From Aliiglaciecola sp. 3_MG-2023 (GTDB taxonomy: Bacteria; Pseudomonadota; Gammaproteobacteria; Enterobacterales; Alteromonadaceae): DNA of 64,000 bases. The stretch's first letter is position 1; each line of letters opens with the position of its first letter. Made by a program: the position numbers and the translations under genes. Below, piece after piece: positions 1-11,214 of this stretch. The DNA lies in contig NZ_JAUORV010000017.1 in assembly GCF_030548205.1 (NCBI RefSeq), positions 53,373 through 117,372 of the forward strand, given 5' to 3'. The notes beneath the pieces were generated by a model, which had not been told where the DNA came from, searched no databases, and saw nothing but the letters and a program-made list of their open reading frames with translations.

Positions 1-718
1 TGAATGTTTCAATTAAATTAATATTAAATAAACTGAATTTGTATGCAATTGCTTACCCAAAAGGCTAAAACCTAAGGCTTTTGGGTATAAACTTAGTCTC
101 ATTTCTGCCACTAGCTTGAAATTCACATGAACAAAAATTCGACTAACTCTTTATATTCACACTAACAATTTAAATAATAAAGGAGCGCGACTGGAAACAG
201 GTCCAAAGGGCTATTTAATTCACAATCGAAACAATTAGATATAAATTATTCTCAGCTAGTTCTTTACAGTTATGCAGTTTAATTAAATAATTATGCTATT
301 AGAAAGGACCAACAAAACAGATTGTTACAAAAACAATCAAACAATAAACGTTTTATTAACAAATTATTGTCTAATTTCAGGCTTTTTAAAGTGATTTACT
401 TGATTAAAATAGATTTTATAACCAATTGATTTTATTTCACTTTATTACCAGTAATCGCTAAACATCGAAAAAATTGAATGATTCGCTTGTCGTGCACATT
501 GATTTCTACCTTTAATATCGGTATTTTGTCAGGCTGCTCGGCTAAAAATTCATAAAAATTCGATAACCGGCTGGTACCCTCAAACAAACGACAAGAAAAC
601 AACATATAACCAGCACAAGCAAAACTGACCACAGAAGTCAGGCTCTGTGCAGCTAAATTCCAACGTTAAAGTTGGCATATACAACCTTTCTCAGCCAAAG
701 GTTGAAGGAGTTACGTTA
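1..718. other. Long AT-rich region upstream of gltB
   Basis: No convincing gene is visible here. The stretch is AT-rich and should hold the gltBD promoter and a long 5' leader. A hairpin with a 9-bp stem (ACCCAAAAG / CTTTTGGGT, 55-63 and 78-86) sits at the left edge without a U-tract. It may belong to the end of whatever gene lies outside the window. A weak minus-strand reading frame at 432-632 starts with GTG, has no good ribosome-binding site and was not accepted. I found no clear NtrC or sigma-54 site of the kind seen before glnA and the nitrate genes. Confidence 0.5.
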
Positions 719-3700
719 ATGAGTTTGTATAACCCAAATGATTCAAAAGACAACTGTGGCTTTGGATTAATCGCGCACACTGAAGGTGACGCTAGTCATA
801 GACTAGTAACGACCGCAATTGAAGGCCTCGATCGCATGCAGCATCGCGGTGGTATTGCGGCGGATGGTAAAACCGGTGATGGTTGTGGACTGCTGTTGCA
901 AAAACCCGATGAGTTTTTCAATTTAATCGCCGAAGAAAACGGTTGGAAATTGGGCAAAAAGTATGGCGTAGGCATGATTTTCCTCAATCAAGATAAGGAA
1001 AAGGCACAGATAGCCCGCCAAACCATTGAAGAAGAATTATCTAAAGAAACCCTAGCAGTGGTTGGTTGGCGCGAAGTGCCGGTTGATCATTCGGTTTTAG
1101 GTGATCTTGCAGCTCAAGGTGTACCACAAATTGAACAAGTATTCGTCAATGCACCTCCAGGGTGGCGCAAAAGAGATTTAGAACGCCGCTTATTTATGGT
1201 TAGAAGACGAGTTGAAAAAAGACTGGCTGAAGACGATGACTTTTATATCGCCTGTCTATCTGCGTTAGTCATGATTTACAAAGGTTTGGTAATGCCTAAA
1301 GACTTACCAAACTTTTATTTAGATCTTGCCGACGAACGCTTGAAATCGGCTATTTGTGTATTCCATCAACGTTTCTCAACGAATACATTGCCTAAATGGC
1401 CTTTAGCCCAGCCCTTCAGATTCTTAGCTCATAACGGCGAAATCAATACAATTCGCGGTAACCGAGACTGGGCACAAGCTCGTTCAAATAAATTTATTAC
1501 GCCTTTATTACCGGATCTTCAAGATGCAGCACCTTTTGTTAATACAGAAGGTTCTGACTCATCTTCGTTAGACAATATGTTGGAATTGTTTTTGGCCGGC
1601 GGCATGGATTTATTCCGAGCCATGCGTTTACTTGTGCCACCAGCATATCAAAACAACAGCACCATGGACGATGACTTGCGTGCTTTCTACGAATTTAACT
1701 CAATGCATATGGAGCCTTGGGACGGACCTGCCGGTATTGTTATGACCAATGGTCGACATGTTGCCTGTAATCTGGATAGAAACGGTCTTCGTCCAGCTCG
1801 CTATGTATTGACAAAAGACGGCTTTATTACCCTTGCCTCAGAAATTGGTATTTGGGATTACAAGCCTGAAGACGTGGTTGAAAAAGGACGTGTAGGGCCT
1901 GGTGAAATGCTTGCCGTAGATACATATACGGGTAAGATTTGGCGTTCCAACGAAATTGATGAAGAATTAAAAACACGCCACCCTTATAAAGAGTGGATTG
2001 ATCAACATATCAAACACCTTAAGCCAATAGAAGAGTGTGATGCGAGCCAAATTGGCAAGCGCGCTTTTGACGACGATATGATGGGCACCTATCACAAGCT
2101 ATTTAATTATAGCTACGAAGAAAATCAGCAAATCATAAAAGTACTTGCCAATGATGGACAAGAAGCAGTTGGTTCTATGGGTGATGATACTCCTATGGCC
2201 GTTATGTCATCGAAGCAACGCACTGTATACGATTATTTCCGCCAACAGTTTGCCCAGGTAACCAACCCGCCAATTGATTCTTTGCGGGAAAATCACGTTA
2301 TGTCGTTGGCGACTTGTGTTGGTCGTGAACAAAACGTGTTTAGTGAAACTTCCGGTTATGCAAATCGAGTGTTATTCAACTCACCTGTATTGATGTATAC
2401 CGATCTAAAACAACTTCGCGAATACGATTCAGAATATTATTATTCAGAAATTATCGATTTGAATTACCTTCCTGAAGAAGGACTCAAAAAAGCAATTGAA
2501 CGCATTTGTAACGAAGTAGAGTACTTAGTTAAGCAAAAACGCGCCGCTTTTGTTGTGTTATCTGATCGCAATATTAAACAAAACCGATTGCCTATTCCTG
2601 CAGCGATGGCTGTAGGTGCAGTACAGCGCCGCTTAATTGAAAAGTCACTTCGTTGTGATGCGAATATAGTGGTAGAAACAGCGTCGGCCCGTGACCCTCA
2701 TCACTTCGCAGTGTTAATTGGTCTGGGCGCAACGGCTGTTTACCCATTCTTAGCCTATGAAACCATTGAACAAATGGTAGAAGAAGGTGAAATTGAACTG
2801 ACCGCAATGCAAGCCACCTTAAATTACCGCAAGGGAATTAATAAAGGCTTGTATAAAATCATGTCGAAAATGGGTATCAGCACTATCGCTAGTTACCGTA
2901 GCTCAAAATTATTTGAAGCTATTGGCATCAACAAAGAAGTGACTGAGTTATGCTTTAAAGGCATTCCAAGTCGTATTCAGGGCGCGGGCTTTGAAGACTT
3001 CGAGCAAGATCAAATCAATTTAAATCGAATTGCTTGGTTGAAGCGTAAACCCTTGTCCCATGGCGGGCTATTAAAGTACGTACATGGCGGTGAGTACCAT
3101 GCCTATAACCCCGATGTAGTTACCACTTTACAGGTAGCAGTCAAATCTGGACGTTATGAAGACTATCAAGCTTATTCAGCGTTAGTAAATGGGCGTTCAC
3201 CGTCCCACTTCCGAGACTTACTAGAACTGAACCCAGACACGGATCCTATTGACATCAATGAAGTAGAGCCAGCGGATAAGCTATTCCCTCGCTTCGATAC
3301 TGCAGCAATGTCCATCGGAGCGCTAAGTCCCGAGGCCCATGAAGCCCTCGCGATTGCTATGAACCGATTAGGTGGACAATCAAACTCCGGTGAAGGTGGT
3401 GAAGATCCAGCACGCTTTAATACTGAGAAAAACTCAAAAATTAAACAAGTTGCCTCAGGTCGTTTTGGTGTAACTCCGCATTATTTGGTTAATGCTAATG
3501 TTATCCAAATTAAAGTTGCTCAAGGAGCTAAGCCAGGAGAAGGTGGACAATTACCTGGCGATAAAGTGAATAATTACATAGCTGAACTGAGATTTTCAGT
3601 TCCAGGTGTAACATTGATATCGCCCCCTCCTCATCACGATATCTATTCAATAGAAGATTTAGCGCAACTTATTTTTGACTTGAAGCAAGTTAACCCTAAA

Positions 3701-5185
3701 GCGCTTATTTCAGTAAAACTGGTTTCCGAACCAGGGGTTGGAACTATCGCAACGGGTGTAGCTAAAGCCTATGCAGACTTAATCACAGTCTCTGGTTACG
3801 ACGGTGGTACAGGTGCGAGTCCTTTAACTTCTGTTAAATACGCGGGTAGCCCATTTGAGCTTGGTCTTGCAGAAACTCAGCAAGCACTAGTCGAAAATGG
3901 GTTGCGTCATAAAGTTCGGGTACAAACCGACGGCGGTCTTAAAACCGGATTAGATGTGGTTAAAGCCGGTATTCTAGGTGCAGAAAGTTTCGGTTTCGGT
4001 ACGGGTCCTATGGTTGCTTTAGGTTGTAAATATTTACGTATTTGCCATCTGAATAATTGTGCAACAGGTGTGGCAACACAAGATGAAAAACTGCGTGATA
4101 ACTATTTTATCGGCTTGCCTGAAATGGTGATGAATTACTTTAAGTTCATCGCTCAAGAAGTGCGTGAAATAATGGCCTCTTTAGGGGTGGCTAAGTTTGA
4201 AGACTTAGTGGGACGTACTGAGCTGCTAAAAGTAATAGATGGTCTTACCTCACGTCAAAGAAAACTAGATTTGAGTCCGTTGTTAGTGAAACCTAAAGAA
4301 GGCTCACATACTAAGCTATTTTGTTCTCAGGATGCCAATGCACCTCTGGATGAAGGCTTACTTAATAAACAAATTTTAGCGGCTTCACAGAAGGCAATCA
4401 GCTCCTTGTCCGGGGCGAATTTGACCTTCCCAATTCGCAATACCGATCGCTCTGTAGGTGCTCTTGTCTCTGGCGAAATAGCTAAACAGCATGGCAACCA
4501 AGGCATGCATGATGATCCCATTAAAGTGCACTTAACAGGTACTGCGGGACAGAGTTTTGGGGTATGGAATGCCGGTGGATTGGAGTTAACCCTTTGTGGT
4601 GATGCCAACGATTATGTTGGTAAAGGCATGACGGGGGGGAAATTGGTTATTTTCCCACCGCGCAACATTACCTTTGATCCTCATGTCAGTACTATTATGG
4701 GGAACACCTGTTTATACGGAGCAACTGGCGGAAAATTATTTGCTGCCGGTAAAGCGGGTGAACGCTTTGGCGTGCGTAATTCAGGTGCCATAGCAGTCAT
4801 TGAAGGTGCAGGTGACAATGGTTGTGAATACATGACCGGCGGTATTGTTGCCATTTTAGGCAGTGTAGGCGTGAACTTTGGCGCAGGCATGACCGGTGGT
4901 TTCGCTTATTTGTATGATGAATTTGACGATATTGAGCACCGTGTTAATGGTGAACTTGTGGATATCATGTCGATTGAAGAAAAAGGCATCTTGTCTGAGC
5001 ATTTACGTGGTTTGATAAACCAACACTACGAAGAAACGGGTAGCGAGCATGCACTTATGTTATTAACTAATTTTGCCAAACAGTTGCAAAAATTCAGATT
5101 AATAAAACCTAAGACTAGCGACGTGAAAAATCTGCTAGGCCACATCAGTAGGTCAACAGCAGAATTACGTGTTCAGGCTCAGTAA
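719..5185 (+). CDS. gltB: Glutamate synthase [NADPH] large subunit
   Basis: Makes two glutamates from glutamine and 2-oxoglutarate, as the alpha subunit of cytosolic NADPH-GOGAT. The protein is about 1488 residues, normal for the family. I chose the ATG at 719, preceded by GAAGGAG with good spacing, over an in-frame GTG at 647. This gives a 12-residue propeptide ending at the catalytic Cys13 of DNCGFG, the Ntn-type glutaminase nucleophile. The central and FMN domains follow ([19 protein letters not shown]). The 3Fe-4S ligands are seen as C-x5-C-x4-C in [12 protein letters not shown], and a C-terminal GXGXG beta-helix ends the protein. It is followed 16 bases later by gltD, clearly one operon. 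It works with glnA (39.3-40.7 kb) to form the GS-GOGAT ammonium assimilation cycle. Confidence 0.97.
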   Translation: MSLYNPNDSKDNCGFGLIAHTEGDASHRLVTTAIEGLDRMQHRGGIAADGKTGDGCGLLLQKPDEFFNLIAEENGWKLGKKYGVGMIFLNQDKEKAQIARQTIEEELSKETLAVVGWREVPVDHSVLGDLAAQGVPQIEQVFVNAPPGWRKRDLERRLFMVRRRVEKRLAEDDDFYIACLSALVMIYKGLVMPKDLPNFYLDLADERLKSAICVFHQRFSTNTLPKWPLAQPFRFLAHNGEINTIRGNRDWAQARSNKFITPLLPDLQDAAPFVNTEGSDSSSLDNMLELFLAGGMDLFRAMRLLVPPAYQNNSTMDDDLRAFYEFNSMHMEPWDGPAGIVMTNGRHVACNLDRNGLRPARYVLTKDGFITLASEIGIWDYKPEDVVEKGRVGPGEMLAVDTYTGKIWRSNEIDEELKTRHPYKEWIDQHIKHLKPIEECDASQIGKRAFDDDMMGTYHKLFNYSYEENQQIIKVLANDGQEAVGSMGDDTPMAVMSSKQRTVYDYFRQQFAQVTNPPIDSLRENHVMSLATCVGREQNVFSETSGYANRVLFNSPVLMYTDLKQLREYDSEYYYSEIIDLNYLPEEGLKKAIERICNEVEYLVKQKRAAFVVLSDRNIKQNRLPIPAAMAVGAVQRRLIEKSLRCDANIVVETASARDPHHFAVLIGLGATAVYPFLAYETIEQMVEEGEIELTAMQATLNYRKGINKGLYKIMSKMGISTIASYRSSKLFEAIGINKEVTELCFKGIPSRIQGAGFEDFEQDQINLNRIAWLKRKPLSHGGLLKYVHGGEYHAYNPDVVTTLQVAVKSGRYEDYQAYSALVNGRSPSHFRDLLELNPDTDPIDINEVEPADKLFPRFDTAAMSIGALSPEAHEALAIAMNRLGGQSNSGEGGEDPARFNTEKNSKIKQVASGRFGVTPHYLVNANVIQIKVAQGAKPGEGGQLPGDKVNNYIAELRFSVPGVTLISPPPHHDIYSIEDLAQLIFDLKQVNPKALISVKLVSEPGVGTIATGVAKAYADLITVSGYDGGTGASPLTSVKYAGSPFELGLAETQQALVENGLRHKVRVQTDGGLKTGLDVVKAGILGAESFGFGTGPMVALGCKYLRICHLNNCATGVATQDEKLRDNYFIGLPEMVMNYFKFIAQEVREIMASLGVAKFEDLVGRTELLKVIDGLTSRQRKLDLSPLLVKPKEGSHTKLFCSQDANAPLDEGLLNKQILAASQKAISSLSGANLTFPIRNTDRSVGALVSGEIAKQHGNQGMHDDPIKVHLTGTAGQSFGVWNAGGLELTLCGDANDYVGKGMTGGKLVIFPPRNITFDPHVSTIMGNTCLYGATGGKLFAAGKAGERFGVRNSGAIAVIEGAGDNGCEYMTGGIVAILGSVGVNFGAGMTGGFAYLYDEFDDIEHRVNGELVDIMSIEEKGILSEHLRGLINQHYEETGSEHALMLLTNFAKQLQKFRLIKPKTSDVKNLLGHISRSTAELRVQAQ

Positions 5186-5198
5186 AGGTAGGGTTTAA

Positions 5199-6617
<1,419 letters not shown>

Positions 6618-6653
6618 GTTACTTTAACGAACACTTAAATCATTAAGAATAAG

Positions 6654-6677
6654 AAAAGGGCCTGACGGCCCTTTTTT
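6654..6677 (+). terminator. Intrinsic terminator of gltBD
   Basis: GGGCC-TGAC-GGCCC hairpin, extended by AAAA/TTTT, directly followed by six T, 37 bases after the gltD stop. Textbook rho-independent terminator. Confidence 0.93.
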
Positions 6678-6739
6678 ATTAATTCCCATGTTTTTTGCGC
6701 CACATCCCCTTCAGCACCTACTACTCGACCTGTGTAAGA

Positions 6740-7384
6740 TCAATCCTCTTTGGCTATTTGTTTTAGCGCTTGCTCGAAAATCTCTGTTGGTTGGCCACCG
6801 CTTATAAGGTGTTTATTATTAACAATGACTGCAGGAACAGAACTGATCCCGGCTTGTTGGTAATGGGCTTGGGCTTTTCGTACATCTTGTTCAAACATAT
6901 CAGAGTTGAGAATTTCCGCTGCCTTTTCTGAATCTAAACCGACCTGTTCAACTACCTCTAGCAATTGCTTATGATCACTTGGATTACCTGACTGTTTAAA
7001 ATAGAGATCGAATAATGCGAGTTTGAGTTCTGTTTGTTTACCGCACTCATGGGCCCAATGAAGCAGGCGATGAGCATCAAAGGTATTAAAAATTCGCCCC
7101 CCTCCACGGTTGCCGAATTCATACCCTACCTCTAAACCGCGCTGTTTAATTGCTTCACGATTTTGTTCAGCTTGTTCCAGGCTGATGCCATACTTTTGGG
7201 TAATGTGCTCACCAATTTCTTGACCTTCGGGGGGCATCTGCGGATTAAGTTCAAAGGGTTGCCAGTCAATATTAACCGTTATTTCTCCAGCCAAATGACT
7301 AATTGCTTTGGAGAGTGATTTATAACCGATGATGCACCATGGACAAGATACATCGGAAACTATGTCGATCTGCATGTTTTTCAA
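6740..7384 (-). CDS. DsbA-family (FrnE-like) thioredoxin-fold oxidoreductase
   Basis: A cytosolic thioredoxin-fold protein of 214 residues with the active-site motif CPWC near residues 14-17 and no signal peptide. It is typical of the FrnE / 2-hydroxychromene-2-carboxylate isomerase-related branch of the DsbA family, which handles disulfide exchange under oxidative stress. The conserved cis-proline region (GISSVPAVIVNN) and GGQP near the C-terminus support this. Start: a TTG at 7384 has AAGGA six bases upstream. The ATG at 7375 gives a three-residue shorter protein with a poorer distance. Convergent with gltD. The substrate cannot be read from the sequence. Confidence 0.85.
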   Translation of the reverse strand: MKNMQIDIVSDVSCPWCIIGYKSLSKAISHLAGEITVNIDWQPFELNPQMPPEGQEIGEHITQKYGISLEQAEQNREAIKQRGLEVGYEFGNRGGGRIFNTFDAHRLLHWAHECGKQTELKLALFDLYFKQSGNPSDHKQLLEVVEQVGLDSEKAAEILNSDMFEQDVRKAQAHYQQAGISSVPAVIVNNKHLISGGQPTEIFEQALKQIAKED

Positions 7385-7415
7385 TTTTAATCCTTATCAA
7401 ATAACTGAGTTTAAT

Positions 7416-7952
7416 TTAAGAGTGGCTATGTTGATGATTACGAAGTTTACCCACACACTTACGACAAGTGAACGTTGTGGTATCTATGCTTAGCAGTAAT
7501 ATCACTGCGAAACCGATCCCCCAAAAGATAGCCAAAGGATTCAAAGGTACCGTAAAATTAAAGGCCTGGAAGGCTTCCAACCTGAGTTGTTCGTCAGCTT
7601 CGTGAACTAAATGCCAAGCTTGTTTAATGGGATGTTGCGTCATAGCAAAATTTTCAGCTTGTAACAATTCAACACGCTGATAAATTGCCCTGATACTATT
7701 AGCATCTTGTTTGAATACAGGGTCGTTACTTTCACTATAATGAGCAATAAGTTTTTCAATATTGCCACCAAAGTGCCTGTTAGCAGTGACTTGAAAGCCC
7801 GAAAGATTTTGTTTGGCTTCAATTAAATGGGCATCAACTCGTTGTTGATATTGTTGCATGAAGCCAGGAGCTTGTACGCCAATTAACACGCCACTTGCGA
7901 ATAAAAAAAGTCGTAGATAATCTGCAAATTGTCGGAGTAACCATCTGATCAT
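7416..7952 (-). CDS. DUF2937 family membrane protein
   Basis: A 178-residue protein with a hydrophobic N-terminal segment (FLFASGVLIGVQAPGF, residues 15-30), a soluble helical middle of about 100 residues, and a second membrane segment near residues 140-158 (FWGIGFAVILLLSI). This architecture and the QAPGFMQQY segment match the DUF2937 family. Function unknown. It ends with CRKC and a His-rich tail (HQHSHS) that could bind metal, though this is only suggestive. It lies upstream of the FrnE-like gene with a 31-base gap, so the two may be co-transcribed. Confidence 0.75.
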   Translation of the reverse strand: MIRWLLRQFADYLRLFLFASGVLIGVQAPGFMQQYQQRVDAHLIEAKQNLSGFQVTANRHFGGNIEKLIAHYSESNDPVFKQDANSIRAIYQRVELLQAENFAMTQHPIKQAWHLVHEADEQLRLEAFQAFNFTVPLNPLAIFWGIGFAVILLLSIDTTTFTCRKCVGKLRNHQHSHS

Positions 7953-8058
7953 ACTGACTTACTCAATTGTATACGTTAAAAAAAGTGAATCGTCTTGCTC
8001 CTAACCTCGGCAACTTCTATAGTGAGGCAAGATGCACATTTATGACAGGTAAAAGGCA

Positions 8059-8445
8059 GTGAAGTTTAGTTTAAACTCAAAAACCCCCTCAATAGTGACA
8101 GTTTTAACTGCTACGCTGATATTTTCAATGGAAACTAACGCCCAAGACAATGGGACGTTGCAAATGACGTCACAAACTTGTCCCGAGGAATTTTATTCGT
8201 TGCCCTTGTTCCCCGCACCCAAATTATGCCAAGTGTTTGCTCCTGAACTGCCGGCTAGTTTGACCTACCACGCAGCCACTGATCAACAAAGTGCCTTGGG
8301 CTTTTATATCGAGAAACTGGGACAAGCTGACCAGGTTAAAACCCTAAAAGGTCGGATTATGATGCAATATGATGACGCTAAAAAGATCATTATCCTATCC
8401 AAAGATGGGGCTGGGACACAAATCGATGTATTGGTGAAGTCCTAG
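8059..8445 (+). CDS. Small secreted hypothetical protein
   Basis: A 128-residue protein with a likely signal peptide (hydrophobic stretch IVTVLTATLIFSM, then a possible cleavage after ETNAQ), leaving a periplasmic domain of about 100 residues with two cysteines in TCPEEFY and KLCQVF. I do not recognise the family. The start is the GTG at 8059. AAAAGG lies only two bases upstream, so the start is not firmly fixed. No ATG in frame would keep the signal peptide. It is divergent from the DUF2937 gene. Confidence 0.6.
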   Translation: MKFSLNSKTPSIVTVLTATLIFSMETNAQDNGTLQMTSQTCPEEFYSLPLFPAPKLCQVFAPELPASLTYHAATDQQSALGFYIEKLGQADQVKTLKGRIMMQYDDAKKIIILSKDGAGTQIDVLVKS

Positions 8446-8629
8446 CGTTTTCACGTCCAGATTGCTGCTCTATACTTCTGCACTTTTAGTTAAAAAATTT
8501 TAAGCTCCACTTCTGACAGAGTTGTTACCTTGTGGCACTGTCTTTGCTATTTATCCATAAAGATTACAAATTTGATGATGAATTGACAAAAACGTCAATT
8601 TTTTGTCTTTTTTATTGAGGAAAGCCCTT

Positions 8630-9223
8630 ATGGAACTAGCCATTATTTTAATGATGATGTTAATCATAGTCGCAATAGCCGCACTTAAGTTAAGTGACAA
8701 TGGTTTATCATTCCCATTTAAACGAAAAGCCTCCCTACTCACCCACACTGAGCTTAGCTTTTTAGATTTAATCGAAAGTGCCATGGGCCAGCGCTACCGG
8801 GTATTGTGTAGAACAAGATTGTCTGAAATCGTTTCTTTGCGTCAAAATACTGACAAACGTGCCGCGAAACATGCACTTATCAAAGCGTCAAGTCGTCAGT
8901 TAGATTTTGTATTGTGCCATAAATCCGATATGAGCCCAGTTATGGCAATAGATTTAGTCCACAACGGCGGCAAAGATGGTTATAAAACCCAACGCGATTG
9001 GTATGTCACCAGTGCTTTGGATGCCGCTCGAATCCCCCATTTGCGTATAAAGGTAAAATCGGGATACACGAAAGCGGAATTAAAAGAATGTATAGATGCG
9101 AAGCTTGCGACAGTGCAACGCAAAACACCTAAGCCTGTTGTACCAGGTACCAACAATCCAGATAACCCTCGCGCGGATAAACCGAAAAGACCTATACGCT
9201 CAAATCGTCCTGTCGCAGCCTAA
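8630..9223 (+). CDS. DUF2726 domain protein, membrane-anchored
   Basis: A protein of about 197 residues. One N-terminal membrane segment (LAIILMMMLIIVAIAAL) is followed by a DUF2726 domain (about residues 35-160): LTHTELSFLDLIESAMG, FVLCHKSDMSPVMAIDL and a C-terminal conserved basic region. DUF2726 resembles restriction-endonuclease-like or topoisomerase-associated folds, but no activity is proven. The tail (residues 165-197) is Pro/Lys/Arg-rich and low complexity. The ATG at 8630 has GAGGAAA seven bases upstream and is preferred over one nine codons earlier. It is monocistronic, with its own terminator. Confidence 0.8.
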   Translation: MELAIILMMMLIIVAIAALKLSDNGLSFPFKRKASLLTHTELSFLDLIESAMGQRYRVLCRTRLSEIVSLRQNTDKRAAKHALIKASSRQLDFVLCHKSDMSPVMAIDLVHNGGKDGYKTQRDWYVTSALDAARIPHLRIKVKSGYTKAELKECIDAKLATVQRKTPKPVVPGTNNPDNPRADKPKRPIRSNRPVAA

Positions 9224-9253
9224 TTGACAAGAAACTTATTAGGATAAATTGCT

Positions 9254-9289
9254 CGCCCTTTGCTGAAAACAACATCAAAGGGCGTTTTT
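9254..9289 (+). terminator. Intrinsic terminator after the DUF2726 gene
   Basis: CGCCCTTTG (9254-9262) pairs perfectly with CAAAGGGCG (9276-9284), followed by TTTTT. Confidence 0.9.
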
Positions 9290-9391
9290 CGAACATCTAA
9301 TCCTGTTCTTTTCATTTTATCTTGCCGCAATCCTCGCATTTTGAGTCGGTAAATATTAAAATCCGCGCAAATTCAATTAACTAAAAATATC

Positions 9392-10099
9392 ATGAAAATA
9401 GCAATTCTAGGCGCTATGGATCAAGAAGTAGCATTGCTAAAAGAAACTCTTGAAAACGTAGAAGTATCTGAGTACGCCCACCTTAATTTTTATTCTGGTC
9501 AATTAAATGGCGTCGATGTAATAGTCGCAAAATGTGGAATAGGTAAAGTAGCTGCGTCCGTAGCCACAACAATCCTGATAGATCGTTTCGCCCCTGACTT
9601 TGTGGTGAACACCGGCTCGGCAGGTGGCTTTGACACAGATTTGAATATTGGTGATCTCGTTATTGGAACCAGTGTTCAGCACCATGATGTCGATCTCACT
9701 CATTTTGGTTATGAACGCGGTCAGGTATACGGTATGCCAGCCATCTTTCCTTGTGACCAACGCCTCATAGAGGCCGCAGAGCACGCCGCTAAAGACGTTG
9801 TACATGTTAAAAGTAAGCGCGGTTTAATATGTACTGGCGATTCCTTTATTGGATGTGATGATGCAGCTTCACGGTTAAGAGGACTCTTTCCTGACATGAG
9901 AGCAGTGGAAATGGAAGGCGCAGCTATCGGCCAAACTTGTTATATGCTGGATACGCCTTTTGTAGTGATTCGTTCGTTATCAGATATTGCCGGACAAACT
10001 TCATCGGTTTCATTTAAATCATATATTGATCAAGCCGCTAAAAATTCTGCTGAGCTAGTAATGAGTATGATTGCAGAAATGGCTGAGCAGCAGAGTTAA
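9392..10099 (+). CDS. mtnN: 5'-methylthioadenosine/S-adenosylhomocysteine nucleosidase
   Basis: Hydrolyses MTA, SAH and 5'-deoxyadenosine to adenine and the thioribosyl product, preventing SAM-enzyme inhibition and, with LuxS where present, feeding the activated methyl cycle. It is 235 residues, the family length. GAMDQEV holds the N-terminal catalytic Glu, MEGAA the purine/ribose-binding Glu, and RSLSDIAG the general-acid Asp. It is followed after five bases by the CbiB-like gene, almost certainly as one transcript. ahcY, which offers a second route for SAH, is 1.1 kb downstream. Confidence 0.96.
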   Translation: MKIAILGAMDQEVALLKETLENVEVSEYAHLNFYSGQLNGVDVIVAKCGIGKVAASVATTILIDRFAPDFVVNTGSAGGFDTDLNIGDLVIGTSVQHHDVDLTHFGYERGQVYGMPAIFPCDQRLIEAAEHAAKDVVHVKSKRGLICTGDSFIGCDDAASRLRGLFPDMRAVEMEGAAIGQTCYMLDTPFVVIRSLSDIAGQTSSVSFKSYIDQAAKNSAELVMSMIAEMAEQQS

Positions 10100-10104
10100 C
10101 CCTG

Positions 10105-11064
10105 ATGATGGCTGAGTATGAAGCCCTTCAGCAATCTGGTTTTTTACCTTTATTGGTAATCATAATCGCCTTGCTATTGGAGTGGCTAATACCTTGGCCG
10201 GAAAAAGCACACCCTCTGACACTTTTGCGGCTAATGGCAACCAATCTAGCCGCAAGAGTTAATCCTAATGCACCTAGAAGCGCTGCGCAGCAACGTATCT
10301 CTGGCAGTCTAGCAATTATCGTTCTGTTAGCTCCAATATTAGTGATTATTTCAATCCCCTTATTTCTGGCCCAATACCCACTATTTTTTGATGCCATAAT
10401 GTTACTTGTTGCCATTCAGTTTCAACCTATCAGACGTCATTTTAAAGGACTTGAAAAAGCTTTAAAGTCAGAGAAAAAGAATCTGGCAAGGCATCACTTA
10501 AATGGAATTGTACTTCGAGATACCAGTACCCTTTCGCCCATGGGGATAGCAAAAGCGGCAATTGAATCCCTGAATCAGCGATTCATATATCAGCAATTAG
10601 CCATAATTTTTTGGTATTTGTTAGCTGGAGGGCTAGGCGCCTTAGTCGTTCGTATGTTGATAGAATTAAATCAAGTTTGGAATATGAAACGGCCTAAAAA
10701 TCGCTACTTTGGTTTGCCCATTGCATTATTAACTCAATTGCTGGTGTGCCTACCTCAGCTCATCTTTGCTCTGATTTTTTCAATGATAACTAACCCTGTT
10801 GGTGCTTTTAAAGGGGTTAAATCCGTTCCCTCAAAATCACATATCAATAGTTTCGTTAAAGGGATGATTGGTGGCGGTTTAGGTATTCAATTAGGTGGCC
10901 CCGCCATTTATCACAATACCAAAGTTAGATATCCTCGTGTTGGTGCTAGCCGAGAGGTGCGCTTCGCTGATCTGCAAAGGAGTTGGCAAAGTATCAATTA
11001 TACGTTGTTTATATTCCTCACCATAATCACCTTAATATTGGCCATCATTTATAAATCGTCTTAA
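10105..11064 (+). CDS. CbiB/CobD-like membrane protein (orphan)
   Basis: A 319-residue polytopic protein related to adenosylcobinamide-phosphate synthase CbiB/CobD. It has hydrophobic segments near residues 14-30, 68-105, 170-190, 205-230 and 298-316. The family-type regions LNGIVLRDTSTLSP, WYLLAGGLGALVVRM and MIGGGLGIQLGGPAIY are present. Authentic CbiB attaches aminopropanol to cobyric acid, but no other cobalamin gene lies in this window and the partner here is mtnN. I therefore transfer only the family, not the reaction. Start is ATG 10105 (a second ATG follows at once), five bases after mtnN, which suggests coupling. Confidence 0.7.
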   Translation: MMAEYEALQQSGFLPLLVIIIALLLEWLIPWPEKAHPLTLLRLMATNLAARVNPNAPRSAAQQRISGSLAIIVLLAPILVIISIPLFLAQYPLFFDAIMLLVAIQFQPIRRHFKGLEKALKSEKKNLARHHLNGIVLRDTSTLSPMGIAKAAIESLNQRFIYQQLAIIFWYLLAGGLGALVVRMLIELNQVWNMKRPKNRYFGLPIALLTQLLVCLPQLIFALIFSMITNPVGAFKGVKSVPSKSHINSFVKGMIGGGLGIQLGGPAIYHNTKVRYPRVGASREVRFADLQRSWQSINYTLFIFLTIITLILAIIYKSS

Positions 11065-11214
11065 CTGATCTTTTTGGTATTTTCTTTTCTATTAATGTGA
11101 GCTAGCACAATTAAACAACTTGTAGTTTAATTAAACAGCTAACAGTAATTCGTTTAGTTAGTGTTGTATTCAAGAAACGACTTATCTTTCACTTAAGTAA
11201 AATCGGAAGTTTAT

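Noticed and set aside
432..632. 66-codon minus-strand reading frame upstream of gltB
   Set aside because: GTG start without ribosome-binding site, no recognised family, and it lies in the expected promoter/leader of gltB. Kept only as a remote possibility.
647..718. 24-codon N-terminal extension of GltB from a GTG
   Set aside because: The internal ATG has a much better ribosome-binding site and yields the usual short propeptide before the catalytic Cys.
2592..4890. Minus-strand reading frames inside gltB
   Set aside because: Antisense shadows of a highly conserved gene; no supporting start signals.
11065..11214. Possible SAH riboswitch before ahcY
   Set aside because: The leader is AT-rich with short inverted repeats but none of the conserved GC-rich core of the known SAH riboswitch.
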